This document shows, one piece after another, positions 1-10,923 of a stretch of 64,000 nt of DNA; the stretch's first letter is position 1; each line of letters opens with the position of its first letter. Origin of the DNA: Sequoia sempervirens. Lineage: Eukaryota; Streptophyta; Pinopsida; Cupressales; Cupressaceae. The DNA lies in assembly GCA_007258455.2 (NCBI GenBank), contig VDFB02296643.1, forward strand, positions 17,829 to 81,828, in the 5' to 3' direction. Under the pieces are notes generated by a model that did not search any database, was not told the origin of the DNA, and was given only the letters and a program-made list of their open reading frames with translations. A program made the translations under genes and the position numbers.

Positions 1-306
1 TTTCCCATGCAGACCAAAAGGCATTTGATTCTTGTCTTTTTCTACCCCAAAGAAAAGGCATTGAAACTGCCTAGCTCCCCCACCTCACCAAGTTGGGTCG
101 CCGAATTTGGGTGCTAGGCATAAGGGGTTAAGTTATATTAATTTTTTTTTTTAAAATCTTCCTTACAATTTATAACTCCAATGCTGAGATTTCTAGGAAG
201 ACATATAAATAGTAGCCTCAAGTATTGAATGGTTGTAGAAAAAAATAAGCACACCACAACAAAATTTCAAACAAACAAAATGAAAAATGCAAAGTTTGAT
301 GCAGAT
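1..306. other. Non-coding flank, no gene seen
   Basis: No convincing coding frame. The stretch is left of the truncated LINE copy and was continuous with 1271 onward before that insertion. It contains a T-rich run near 142-155. Similarity to repeat DNA is likely, but only the part from about 1322 has a clear second copy in this window. Confidence 0.4.
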
Positions 307-325
307 AACAAGCATACTCAAATGC

Positions 326-1251
326 CCCTGCTTCTGAAACTTTTATCAAGATCCTGATTTGGGTTCGGTTGCCTAATCTTCCCCTCCACCTCTGGAGTGA
401 CTCTCTTCTAGAAGATGTTGGCCCTTTATCTGGAGTGAGTGGTGAAGCCCTTGGTGATTTTTTGCTGGTGGATGATGAATCTTCTGACATTTATCACTCC
501 ACCTTTGCCCGTATTCTAGTTGAAATTGATGTTTCAAAAGGATTGCCTGTTGAGGTTTTACTCAAATCTTCAAAGGGTTCTTGGATCCAATCTTTGGGTT
601 ATGAAGGGATTCCATTTCGGTGTAGAAGGTGTTTTAAAACGGGACATGCTATGACACAATGCGGATTTGAGAAAATAGCTAAGAAGGCTACTTGGTGGAA
701 TGGTGCTTCACAACAACATTATATGGTTGTGAAGAAATTTGATCAACATAGAATTTTTTCTAAGGTGGTTGCTTCTGATTCACAGGATCTTGGGGCATCC
801 CCTCTGAATGTCTAAAATGGCGGGGCTGCTATGGCTTCCCCTAATGAGCAAGTGACTAGGTCCCAGGCGGCTAGTCCTGGTGATAGTGCCACGACTTCCT
901 TACTTAGTGGCTCTTCAGAAAAGTCTTTTCTTGCACAAAAGAATAATGATGTAATCTCTAAGACTGTAGTAGTAGGCATTAATCTTCAGGATAATAGTGA
1001 GCTGGCCTAGTTGGATAAGGCAGTGCATGTGGAAGAAGGATGGATCACTGTTAAGGGTAAGAAAGCTAAAATCTCTAGGCCTTCTTTTGACATGAATCTC
1101 CGCTCCCACAAGAATAGTGCTAAATGTAAATCTTGATGGGTCTTGTTTTGGAGCTGGTTTTTGGCTGGCTGTAGGTTGTCTTTTCTACAACCTTGTTCTT
1201 TTTTGTAAAGGGTTTCGGGTCCCTTCAAAACCTATTTTTACCTATATCAAA
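326..1251 (+). mobile_element. 5'-truncated LINE (L1-type) copy with ORF1 only
   Basis: Flanked by a 19-bp direct repeat, AACAAGCATACTCAAATGC at 307-325 and the same with one mismatch at 1252-1270, as expected for target-primed insertion. The left end starts inside ORF1 and the right end follows a short A-rich tail after about 115 bp of 3' untranslated sequence. No endonuclease or reverse transcriptase frame (ORF2) lies between the ORF1 stop and the tail. It is therefore either an ORF1-only derivative or an ORF2-deleted copy. A second, longer copy of the same general type is at 14444-16584. Confidence 0.75.
339..1136 (+). pseudogene. LINE ORF1 fragment (DUF4283-like plus CCHC knuckle), broken
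   Basis: One frame runs from the truncated 5' end to a stop at 1134-1136, broken by in-frame stops at 813-815 and 1008-1010. The N-terminal part contains IWVRLPNLPLHLW, typical of the DUF4283 region of plant L1 ORF1, and the same block occurs in the copy at 15.3 kb (VRLPNLPLRFW). A zinc knuckle of form C-X2-C-X4-H-X4-C is at 621-662 (CRRCFKTGHAMTQC). The C-terminal motif EEGWITVKGKKAK matches EDGWKIVQGKKAK in the second copy. In the family, ORF1 is the nucleic-acid-binding protein of the retrotransposition particle. No ATG is needed here because the 5' part is missing. Confidence 0.75.
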
Positions 1252-1321
1252 AACAAGCATACTCGAATGCTCTTGCATCACTAGTTAGAAAAGACTCACA
1301 CATGGCATTAATAATGCAAAC

Positions 1322-1590
1322 ATTAAAGGCATAGACTATGAAAACCACCTAACAAGATAGCCAAAAGTTAAGAATTACTCTAGGGTGAGAAGACCTTCCC
1401 CCATTCTTCATGTAAAAACTTGTACAACTCTTCTTTATTTTTCTTTTACTTCATTTTTTTTCTCTTGAATAAGATTTTTTCACCAACCCTTTTCTTGTTA
1501 TATTTTTCAATAGAATGAAGAAAGAGGAGGGTAGCCACAAACCTATGTGTAGCTTTACTACTAAAATTAAGAACCCAATTTGACCAAACT
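1322..1590 (+). repeat. Dispersed repeat, copy 1 (pair with 35875-36150)
   Basis: About 270 bp match 35875-36150 in the same orientation at roughly 85 percent by eye, including the shared block ACTCTAGGGTGAGA and the block AAGAACCCAATTTGACC at the right end. Identity is lost after about 1590. No coding frame. Probably part of an old LTR or other dispersed element; the host copy is interrupted by the LINE at 326 and by the gypsy element at 1870. Confidence 0.65.
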
Positions 1591-2159
1591 TGGAAAAAGG
1601 GGTGACCCTATTATGTTTGATACATGTGTAATTACTTCAACTTTGGTACATGTTTTTGTCCATATGATATAAATACCTATAATGCAAATCCATCTTGATA
1701 ATCATACCTAGTCTAGATTAGGAATAAACCACAAACTATCAAAAATATTATTAGTGATGAGAAGAATACAATAATAAGAATTTAAACTAATATATTATAA
1801 AAAATGATAGAAATAAGAATGAACAAAGGGGAAAGTTATCACCAACCTCATAGAAGGTTAATATCTTCCTGTTACCTATTTTTCACCTACGACCTCAATT
1901 AGGCAGGGCAATCTATGTCTCAGGTGTTCACAAAGGCCAAATGGAGACATTTGCATCAAGGGTTAGATCATACATCTGATGCTATTTCACAGGGAAGTCT
2001 ATTGGAAAACCTCACCTCAGTCAGTTTTGGCATAAAACTCATCAGAGAAGAAAGTCGGCAAGACCCTCCTGTTGTCTTGCCGACTAGCAGTGCATTTTAT
2101 TTGTTTGAATACACCGGTCTCCACCTGACTTTCGAGTCACCATGAGTCTTTATGTATCT

Positions 2160-3330
2160 CTCTGCTTGGGATGTCTCGCCGACAGTAGCTCACAAGTTGG
2201 CACCGGGGGGAATGGTTTTCCTTCGACAGGAGGTCTCGGCAACCATGTAGAGTCTCGTCGAAGGTTTTGCCTTCGACATGAGGTCTCACCGATAGCTAAA
2301 GTCTCGCCGAGAGGGATTGATATCGGCGTAATGTCTCGCTGAACGCCGGAGGTCTTGCCGAAGAAATAGGAGCTCGGGGAGATATCTCGGCGACTAACAA
2401 AGGTCTTAGCGAAAAGAAATGTCATCGCAAAGAAAGATGGGCCTTGCTATAACCTCTCAGCGACCCAAAGAAGTCTCGCTGAAGGGATTTCCTTCGGCAT
2501 AATTTCTGGCCAACCTGGGGAGGTCTTGCCAACATGGAGTGGTGGTCCCAGTGAGAGGTCTCGGCGAAAGGTTTGAGTTCGCCATAATGTATTGGCGAAT
2601 AGGCTAGGTCTCGCCAAAGGATTTAGGTTCGGCGAGAGGTCTCGCCGACACAGGAGGGTCTCGGCGACAAGGGCTAGCGAAGGGGTAAAGTCTCACCGAC
2701 AGGGTGGACTCTTGTCGAAGTGAAACAGCGTCGACAAAACGTTTTTAGCTCGGCACAAGGTCTTGCCATCTGCAATGGGTCTTGCCAAAATGAAAGGGAT
2801 TCCCTTCGGGGAGATGTCTCACCGACAAGAAAGTAAGCTCTCACTGAAACAAGGTAGCTTTGACATGATGTCTTGCCGACCCGATGGGGTCTGGCCAAAT
2901 GAAGTGATCTCGGGGGGCGGAAGGGAGCTCGCTATGAGGTCCTGTCGAGAGAATTGTGTCTCCCTGATAGGGAGCTTCCTACGGTAGGACTCATTGCCGA
3001 GAGGAAGAGTTCGACAGGAAGTCTCCTCGACAATGGGGAGTTTTGCTGATAGCGATCAACTTGCCATGGAAAAGGATATCGGTAGGACTCTTAGTGTTCG
3101 CTATGACCTCTTGCCGACTGAAGATCTCTTGTTGACCTGATGTGTCTCTGATGATAGTCTGGGTGATGACAAGGGCGAGATCAGTATGACTTTTGCATTC
3201 GATATAGGGTCTTGCCCATTGTCGCGTGTCATGCCGATAGCTGCTACGAGGTGTACTCTCATCAGGGAGACACGATTAGTGTCTCACCGACATGCGATTC
3301 TAATGAAGCAACCTTTGACCATCTGGGAAT
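2160..3330. repeat. Degenerate short-motif array (TCTCGCCGA) in LTR U3
   Basis: More than 25 occurrences of TCTCGCCGA or close variants (TCTTGCCGA, TCTCACCGA, TCTCGCTGA) and of its reverse complement core TCGGCGA, spaced about 20-45 bp apart. Most variants differ by C-to-T or G-to-A at the CpG sites. The same array is in the 3' LTR (about 11220-12400). Possible roles are promoter or enhancer sites; this is inference. Confidence 0.7.
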
Positions 3331-3880
3331 CTACGTGGCATGAGTTCAACCAATCTAAAGGAACTAAAGGTGAACCATCAACCGTTCGACTGTTTTGACT
3401 CCCCCTATGAATGAGACCAACAGAGCATAAATGACACAGACTTTTCCTGAGACCAAAGGCAATGGAGCAGCTCGGAGATCAATGGTGTCAAGATCTAAAT
3501 GAAAATTTTGAAGCTGTTTGCAGGGGAAGTCAACCTACAGAAAGGTCTTGAGTAGGAAGAAGGACGAAAGAAGGAAGAAGCTGTCAGTCTCAGGGACAGC
3601 TATGAGGTCTGCTGGCAAGAGGCAGATCGATATTAATGGTAACACTGAAGGGGCATTCAAGGCAGCTCTTCAAGGAAGTTCGAGAGTGGACACGGAGGCT
3701 AGAAGTAAATGCAAGTATTACAGAAAGATCTGAAGGCTCCTCCTAATGGCGATCCTTTACACCAACATGGACAGCAAGGATACACCTGAATGCAACATTA
3801 ACTTCATTTCAAAAAGATCTAAGGGAAGATTTTTCTGAAGGCAGATATTTGTGTAAGCCCTGGGGGCTGACATCTTTTTG

Positions 3881-3887
3881 TATATAG
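3881..3887 (+). promoter_or_regulatory. Probable LTR TATA box
   Basis: TATATAG in the context TTTTTGTATATAGGGC, perfectly kept in the other LTR at 12951. It lies about 2.0 kb into the LTR with about 600 bp remaining, a reasonable U3/R boundary. Transcription would start roughly 25-35 bp downstream. Confidence 0.5.
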
Positions 3888-4495
3888 GGCATTTTTTCCT
3901 CTTTGTAAAGGAGTTCGGATTATGCCTTCTCAAGAGTTAGTGATTTTTAACAATCCTTGCTCAGCTGATGTATGCTTTGTAACTCATTTCGATTTCGGAA
4001 TATAAAACACAAAGTTTATGTTGGAAGCTAGTGTTAGTGTTTAGACTACTCTCATTTCTGTATTTTTAGACTATGCAAGTTTTCAACTGTGCTTTTCTAA
4101 GTCTGCATTCATACCTTAAAGCTGTGAAATTCATCTTTCCTTCTTAAAATATGTATGTAGATCAAGCCTTTTTAAGAATGATGCATAAGTTCAAAAGGGT
4201 TATGTTGAGTAAATGAAATAGCTACCATTAGTTTTCCAGTGTATGTTCATCTTGTTTTCATTTCATGATTTCTTATCAGTTCGGTGTATCACCATAGTAT
4301 TTAGTTTTATTTTTATGCACTCCTCCCTTTTCCTTTACAAAAATCAATAGTTTAGGTGATACCAAAGGAAGCTGGCCTTCTCCGGAGGTTGACCTCTGTC
4401 TATAAGTGACCCATAGCTTTGGAGGTCTTCCCATGTTACACTGAGGTGTTGAACATCAGGTTCAACAGGGTGTAATTTCAGGTGATAACAATTTT

Positions 4496-4513
4496 TGGCA
4501 CGCCCGGTGCGAC
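4496..4513 (+). other. Primer-binding site of the gypsy element
   Basis: TGGCACGCCCGGTGCGAC starts 5 nt after the 5' LTR end, the expected place, and begins with TGG, complementary to a tRNA CCA end. I cannot assign the tRNA by eye. Confidence 0.65.
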
Positions 4514-4637
4514 AAGTTCCACATTATACTATTGGTTTGGTATGCAACCAGGAAGTTTAGGCTTTACAGAAGTCATTCTTGCATACTTGGTGACTCCATA
4601 AAGAGAAAGAACTTTAGAACCAGTGCTTTTACAGTTT

Positions 4638-6131
4638 ATGAGAAGAGTTAAGACAAGGAGCAGTTCAGGTCCTTTTGAATATTTATAGCTGTCACCACCC
4701 AGAAGACAAGGTAGGGTAACATAGAGGTCACGGAAAACATTTATCTATTCAAGAAGAACCAAATCTACTCCTCCATCTGTGAGATTCCAGACTACTGTCC
4801 TGACCTTTGTTTCACCAGGAGTGCAAGCAAATCCATCTCTAATGGCTGCTCCTAGGAATCAACCTTTTGTGCCATTTAATGGAGGTAGTCCATTAAATTT
4901 GACACAGCACAATGATATTCCAATGGCAACTTTGAAAAACTTGCCAACTTTTACTGGAGAAGACCAAACTACCTCGATTGAGCATATACGAGATGTGGCT
5001 TCCTTATGTGGTGTGCATTACATTACACAAGAAGACGTAGCTATAAGACTTCTTGTAGCATCATTCAAAGGAAGAGCATTACAATGGTTCAAGAGCCTTG
5101 GAGTAGGTTCAGTCGCCACTTGGGATGAGTTGGGTGACAAATTACATAGGCAGTTTCAGGATATGTCTGATAATTTGTCTTTGTTGGAGCAATTAACTAT
5201 GCGTAAGAGGGCTCCTCAGGAGCAAATGAATGATTTTAATTTCAGATTTCAAAGAACTTGGGATATGATTCCTACAACAGTAAGACCACCTCCAGAATAT
5301 GCATTTTTGTACTTTTTAAAGGCCCTTAACAATGATATAGCTATTATGATACAATCAATGGGGGGTGTTTCTCTACCAGATGCATTTGAAGTAGCAATCA
5401 GAGCTGAAAACAGCCTAATACAAGCTGGTAAACTTGCTCCTAGGCCACCGATGCCTATATTTCCAGATATTCATTCGAATATCCCTTTGCACATACCACC
5501 TTTCGCACCTTTGCCACCTGTTCTAGCTGCCATAACTCAAGAAACTGCTGCTGCAAAATCTTCAAATGAGCTACAGGAGATCAAAAGTTTATTACAGACT
5601 TTTGGAAATAAGCTTGTGACCTTGGAGAAGCAACAAACATATAATAGGCCCTATCAACAGCAGTATCAGGGTAATAGACAGGCTTATCAAGGCAACTATC
5701 AGGGCCCAAGACAGAGTGTAAACACTAGACCTTTTCAGGATTATGTTCCAACACCTGTTAGTGCAGTTAAGGATCTTGTCCCTATTTAGAACAACTTAGC
5801 AGCAGATTATGAGTGGTGTTACCCTTGTAACCAACCTCACAATCAGGTCACTTGCTCAAATGGGCTCATTAATCAGGCACTTATGGTGTAGAATGCCTCA
5901 AGTTCACAACAGAATGAATTCAATGATGCATCTCCACAACACCAGGATTAGCCTACTAATGATACTACCCTACTTAACTGGCAAGGTGAAGAATTATGTG
6001 GATTGAATGTATATGATTATCCAATACCAGCTAACACAAGGGTGAAGAAAAGAGCTTTTGAGCTTGATCAAGCAGCTGATAAAGGAAAAGCATCAACGGT
6101 AGAACCATCTACCTCTCAAGTGACTCGTTGA
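4638..6131 (+). pseudogene. gag of the gypsy element, broken
   Basis: The frame runs from a candidate ATG at 4638 (MRRVKTRSSS...), with in-frame stops at 4686 and 4722; the longest open part is 4779-5789, with an internal ATG at 4842. The capsid-type Retrotrans_gag region is about 4960-5300 (motifs ALQWFKSL and DELGDKLHRQFQ). After the stop at 5787 the same frame continues to a zinc-knuckle-like C-X2-C-X3-H-X4-C at 5817-5855, one residue shorter than the standard spacing before the histidine. More stops follow at 5889, 5949 and 6129. Gag forms the particle and binds RNA. Protease follows in the same frame. Confidence 0.85.
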
Positions 6132-6155
6132 TCGCAAAGAAATCATCAACTCCTA

Positions 6156-6749
6156 GTGAAGGAGCAGCCACGCTTGCAAGCCGACCATGCTGGCATAAAG
6201 GTACATCATAAATTAAACCCAGTTGTACCCTATAACATTCTTGATAGTATGAAAAAGACAAATGTAATGTTGTCTATGTGGGATTCATTATCTATCCCAG
6301 GTCAAAAAGATATGTTACACTCAACTTTGTCAAATTTCAAAGTGTCTGATGAATCTGAGTCTCCAATAGGTCAAGTTAGAACTGTGTTGACAAATAATAC
6401 TCAAGGAAATGATAAACAACCCAGCAAAGAGATAGGAAAAGAAGTTAAACCACCTCCATTTTACGTGTCAGTAATCATAGGTGATAAGTTAGTTCATAAC
6501 TGTATGGTAGACAGTGGAGCTAGTAGCTCAGTAATGCCAAAGCAGATTGCTGACAAACTTGGACTTAAATATCAGCCTTCAGAGAAAGGAGTAATTCAAT
6601 TGGATGGTACTTCAGTTAATACATTGGGTGTTATTAAAGATTTGAGTCTTACCCTTCATGCTTGTCCTAATTTTTCAGTTCCTCAGGACATGTGTCATAG
6701 ATATCCCACCTTTCTTTTCTTTATGCCTCTCAAGAGACTTTACAGCTAA
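6156..6749 (+). pseudogene. Retroviral-type aspartic protease of the gypsy element
   Basis: Same frame as gag. The active-site motif DSGAS is at 6510-6524, preceded by a strand NCMV and followed by SVMPKQIADKLGL, a normal retropepsin layout. The sequence after about 6690 leaves this frame: the expected continuation VIDIPPFF is found one frame over, starting at 6694. This could be a frameshift mutation or a gag-pro/pol frame change; the copy is too mutated to decide. The protease cuts the polyprotein. Confidence 0.85.
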
Positions 6750-7515
6750 GATAGGTGGTTATGTGTCAGTTGACTGGTCGCATATGTTGTTTAGAAATAG
6801 ATATGGAACCAAAGTTACTATTAAATCTGAAAAGTTGGCTAAAGACCACATTGAGCCATATAACCCAAGTCTTATCAATGATGTTCCTACTATTGCAGAC
6901 ACAAATTGTGTCATTTTTTCTGACAGTGAACTGGTTGCCGCTCAAGAACTTCAAGTAGAAGTTGTTCTTGATGTGCTGCTACATGAATGGGTGGCTGAAA
7001 ACGTGTTGGACAGTCTTGTAGATCTTATTCAAGATGCTGGTATGGGTAATTATGTGATGCTTGAACCTGATGCAGTGATTCCAAACCTTGAAAAAGGTAC
7101 AGATCAGTTGTGGCAACAACAAGGTGGACTTTGGGAAATGTTTTTTGATGGTTCCAGAAGCAAGAATGGAGCAGGTGGAGGAGCAATGCTGGTTTCTCCA
7201 CAGAGTGATAAGTATTTTTCAGCCTTTCGTTTTGCTTTTGCATGTTCTAACAATAGTGCTGAATATGAATGACTTATCCAAGGCCTTGAATAGGCAAGGA
7301 AAAGAGGAATCAACTTTTTGAAGGTCTATGGAGACAGTGAATTGATAGTTAATCAAGTTAGGGGGCTGAATGTTGCCAGGAATGATTCTTTGAAGTCTTA
7401 CAGAAACAGAGTATGGAACATAATTGAAGAATGTAATGCCTTCAATCTGATTTTTGTTCCACGAAATCAAAATAAGCATGTTGATAGAATTGCAGCAATT
7501 GAAGCACAGTTTGAT
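6694..7515 (+). pseudogene. RNase H domain located between protease and RT
   Basis: After the linker (SRDFTAKIGGYVSVDW) a full RNase H fold of the RVT_3 type runs from about 7129 to 7515. The four acidic residues are all present: Asp in MFFDGS (7147), Glu in NNSAEYE (7261), Asp in VYGDSE (7333) and Asp in KHVDRIA (7483). Two in-frame stops, TGA at 7270 and TAG at 7291, interrupt it. It lies upstream of the reverse transcriptase, whereas the RNase H normally tied to RT lies downstream and here is degenerate. It most resembles the archaeal/plant-type RNase H gained by some plant gypsy elements. Role: removal of RNA from RNA-DNA hybrids in reverse transcription. Confidence 0.85.
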
Positions 7516-9429
7516 ATCCTAGGTGATATCAAAAAGGATAAAATACAACAGTACGTCAAGGTGGTTATCAGGCCGTCAATTCCTGATAACAACATTAACT
7601 GGCAGGTATTTGAAAGTGATGAACAAATTTTAACCTTTCTGCTCCAAGAAGATCAATTTTTTGTAGTAAACCAAGAAAAGATCAAACATCAGTATGATGA
7701 TCAAGTGATACAGCTAAAGACAAATAAACTTCCCAAAGGACTGGTTACCTTGGAATCCATATTCAATTCTGATGATCAGCTTAAGAAGAACAAAGTCGAC
7801 ATTCAAGTGAAAGAAGATCATTATGAAGAAGTGGAAATCTTTAAAGGTAAGCTTCTCAAATTAGGAAAAATCTATTCAGCTGAAGATAAGAGAGCTTTTA
7901 TTGTTTTATGCCAAGAATATCATGATGTTTTTGCTTGGCAATATTTTGATTTAAGAGGGTTTGATCCTCATAGTGCACAACATACAATTGAGTTAGAACT
8001 TGATGCCAAGCCTGTTAGACAAAAACATAAACCATTAAACCCCAAGCTTGAACCCTTGATGATCAAAGAGCTGACCAAGTTAGTTGAGGGGGGTATCGTA
8101 TTTCCAATTTAGCACACATCTTGGGTTTCTAACCTTGTTCCGGTTAGAAAAAAGAATGGTGAGATAAGATTATGTGTGGATTTTAGAGATCTTAATAGAG
8201 CATCTCTGAAGGATCATTACCCTTTACCGTCTATGGAACAAATTCTTCAAGCTATTGCTGGATTAAAAAGATTTTCTCTTCTGGATGGATATTTTGGTTA
8301 TAACCAGATTCTAGTCAAAGAGGAGGATCAGTATAAAACAACATTTACAACAAAATGGGGCACTATGGCCTACAAGAGAATTCCTTTTGGTTTATCTAAT
8401 GCCGGTGCCACCTTTCAGCGTGCCATGGATATGGCATTTCAGAATTTAATTCAGAAATGTCTGCTAGTTTATTTAGATGACATAACTATATATTCAAAGA
8501 ATGCAAATGAACATTTGTCACATCTCAAGCAAGTTTTTGAAAAATGCAGGGAATATGGAATATCTCTCAATCCGAAAAAGAGTATTTTTGTAGTTCATGA
8601 AGGTAAACTATTAGGCCATATAGTATCAAAAGATGGAGTTACCATTGATCTTGAAAGAGTTAAAGCTATACTTGAACTGCCATTACCCAATCACAAGAAA
8701 GGATTGCAGAGCGTTTTAGGGAGGATTAACTTTCTAAGAAGATTCATTCCTGATGTTGCAAATTTACTATAGCCCTTGACCGCCATGGTTAAAAAGAATG
8801 CATTTTTCAGTTGGAATGGAGAAACAAAACATAGTTTTGAAGAAATCAAGGAAGCTTTAGCATCAGCTCCAACACTGGTAAATCCAGATTTCTCTAAAGA
8901 CTTCTTCTTGTATGCTTTTGGCAGTGTTGGTTCAATCTCTACTATGTTGGTTCAGAAAAATAGCGATAATTTAGAGCAGCCAATAGCTTTCTTTAGTCAA
9001 GTACTTGCTGATTATGAAGAGAAGTATACATTTGTTGAGAAACATGTTCTCATTGTGATCAGAAGCCTAAAGAAGTTTAAGCCTCTAGTTTCAAACAATA
9101 AAATTCATATTCTTGTTGCACACTCAAGTGTGAAGGAATTTTTGTTGAACAAAGATTTGAGTGAGAAAAGAGCAGGGTGGATCACAAAAGTAATGGAATT
9201 TGATGTTAACATCAACATCACAAAACTTGTCAGGGGTAGAGGACTTTGTGAGCAACTTGCCTCCACTTCTGAAGATGCACAAAAATCAGAAACTGGTGTT
9301 GTTTTAACTAATACAAATGAGTCTCAAAATGTTCAATATGCCGCACCTGCATTAACAAGTTGGGTTCAAGAAATGACCCACTTTCTTCATACTGGTGAAT
9401 GTCCACTAGGTCTGGATAGAGAAAAATGA
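7516..9429 (+). pseudogene. Reverse transcriptase with degenerate RNase H (gypsy pol)
   Basis: RT starts near the VFAWQYFDLRGFDP block (7927) and shows VRKKNGEIRLCVDFRDLN, the catalytic LLDG (Asp at 8284) and the YLDD box at 8470-8481. Stops at 8110 and 8770 interrupt it. The domain after about 8840 aligns with the gypsy RT-linked RNase H, ending in LVRGRGLCEQLA, but the catalytic region reads LYAFGSVGS without the expected Asp, so it looks like a structural remnant. This fits a division of labour with the RNase H upstream. The frame ends at a TGA at 9427, with integrase continuing in the same frame. Confidence 0.9.
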
Positions 9430-10617
9430 AGATACTTCAGATTGCAATCAATTCCTTATGTCCTTATTAATAATATCCTTTTCAGGAAAGATCTGAATGG
9501 TGTCTTATTAAGGTGTATTGATACTGATCAAACAGAAAGAGTACTGCATGAGTTGCATGATGGAGTTTCAGGAGGGCACTTTGCTCCAAGGACAACTGCT
9601 TGAAAAATCATGAGAGCTGGTTACTACTGGCCCAACTTGTTTAAAGATGCATATACATGATCAAGAAAGTGTGTTAAATGTGCTTTATTTTCAGGAAAAG
9701 AAAAGCTGCCTGCTATGCCTCTACATCCAATTCAGGTGGAGCAACCCTTCATGAGATGGGGCATTGAATTTATTGGACCAATTAATCCACCATCCAGTGC
9801 TAGTCACAAGTGGGTGCTGACTACTACAGACTATTTCACACGGTGGACAGAGGCAGTAGCTTTGAAATAAGCAAATGAATCTTCAATTTTGAGTTTTTAT
9901 GAAGATATCGTCACCAGATTTGGAGTTCCTGCCTCCATCATTTCAGATAATGCTCTTGCTTTCGTTGGATTAAGGGTTATAGATTGGGCTGTTAAACACG
10001 TAATTCATTTGAATACTTCCTCCAATTATTACCCGTAGGGTAATGGATTAGCTGAAAGTACAAATAAAAACTTGATCAGAATCATTAAGAGGACTATGGA
10101 AGAGAATCAAAGAATTTGGCATACCACATTGAAATCTGCACTTTGGGCTGATAGAATAACCCCTAAGAGATCAGTGGGTAATTCTCCATACATCCTTGTT
10201 TATGGTAAAGAGGCTAGGTTACCTCTATCTGTAGAGCTTCCAGCTCTAGACATTGTTCACCAGTTGGAGATGTATGAAGAACAAGACCTAATGTCCGTGA
10301 GATATGCAGAGTTCATGGAGCTCGAAGAATCAAGAGACAAGGCAATGCAAACTTTGGAGTATCATCAGCTTCAAACGAAGAAAACATTTGATAAAAAGGC
10401 TACAACCAAAGTTTTCAAGGAAGGTGATGTTGTTTTCAAGTGGGATGTGCTAAAGAGTGGTCCAGGCAAACATACAAAATTTGACCATTTCTGGGCAGGC
10501 CCTTTTGTTATTACTGAATGCAAGGAGCATAATGCATTCCAGTTATCGAACATGAATGGAGAAAATTTATCAATCCCAGTTAATGGGATTCACCTCAAAC
10601 ATTGTTTTGAGGTATGA
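9430..10617 (+). pseudogene. Integrase of the gypsy element, broken
   Basis: Same frame as RT, with stops at 9601, 9658, 9868 and 10036. The zinc-binding HHCC region has His at 9556 and 9577 and Cys at 9670 and 9679. The core has the second Asp at 9946 (SDNALAF) and Glu at 10054 with exactly 35 residues between, the classic D-X35-E. The first acidic position (WGIEFIG, 9766) is Glu where Asp is expected. The C-terminal part (FKEGDVVFKWD ... HFWAGPFVI ... NGIHLKHCFEV) is the usual DNA-binding tail. No chromodomain is seen. Integrase joins the cDNA to the genome. Confidence 0.9.
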
Positions 10618-10923
10618 TTTATCATTGTACATAGTAGAATAGGTTTTATGTTTTCAATAAGTGCTTCGACACTTTAGTTTAAATGTTGTTTCATTCCCTA
10701 AGTGCTGTTCCAACACAGTTTGATAGTTGCACCTCAGTTTCTCCGGTTTCAGCAAGATCCAGTGTCCTGATCTGCTTCATGAGTCTCAAGTGAATTGCAG
10801 CCATGTGCGAGCTGCTCTTGGTATGTTCTGAGGGTTTTTCTAAGTGACTCCGAGCCCAATGGACAGGTTTGGCTACTGGGTTCCATGTTTAGCAGGCAAA
10901 CATCCAACAAAGGTCGCCAGAAA
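10618..10923 (+). other. 3' untranslated region of the gypsy element
   Basis: 306 bp between the integrase stop and the 3' LTR. The polypurine tract is poor: only AAAGGTCGCCAGAAA immediately precedes the LTR. No further ORF (for example env-like) is supported. Confidence 0.6.

Larger units (their letters stand above)
1870..4490 (+). repeat. 5' LTR of the gypsy element
   Basis: 2,621 bp, TG...CA ends with inverted TGTTA/TAACA tips. The first 2 kb (U3) holds a long array of degenerate short motifs around TCTCGCCGA; the last 600 bp resembles R and U5. Compared with the 3' LTR it lacks about 19 bp near 2816, one unit of the short-motif array, and has many C/T and G/A differences. ORF-like stretches within it are not protein-like and are repeated in the 3' LTR. 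Confidence 0.93.
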
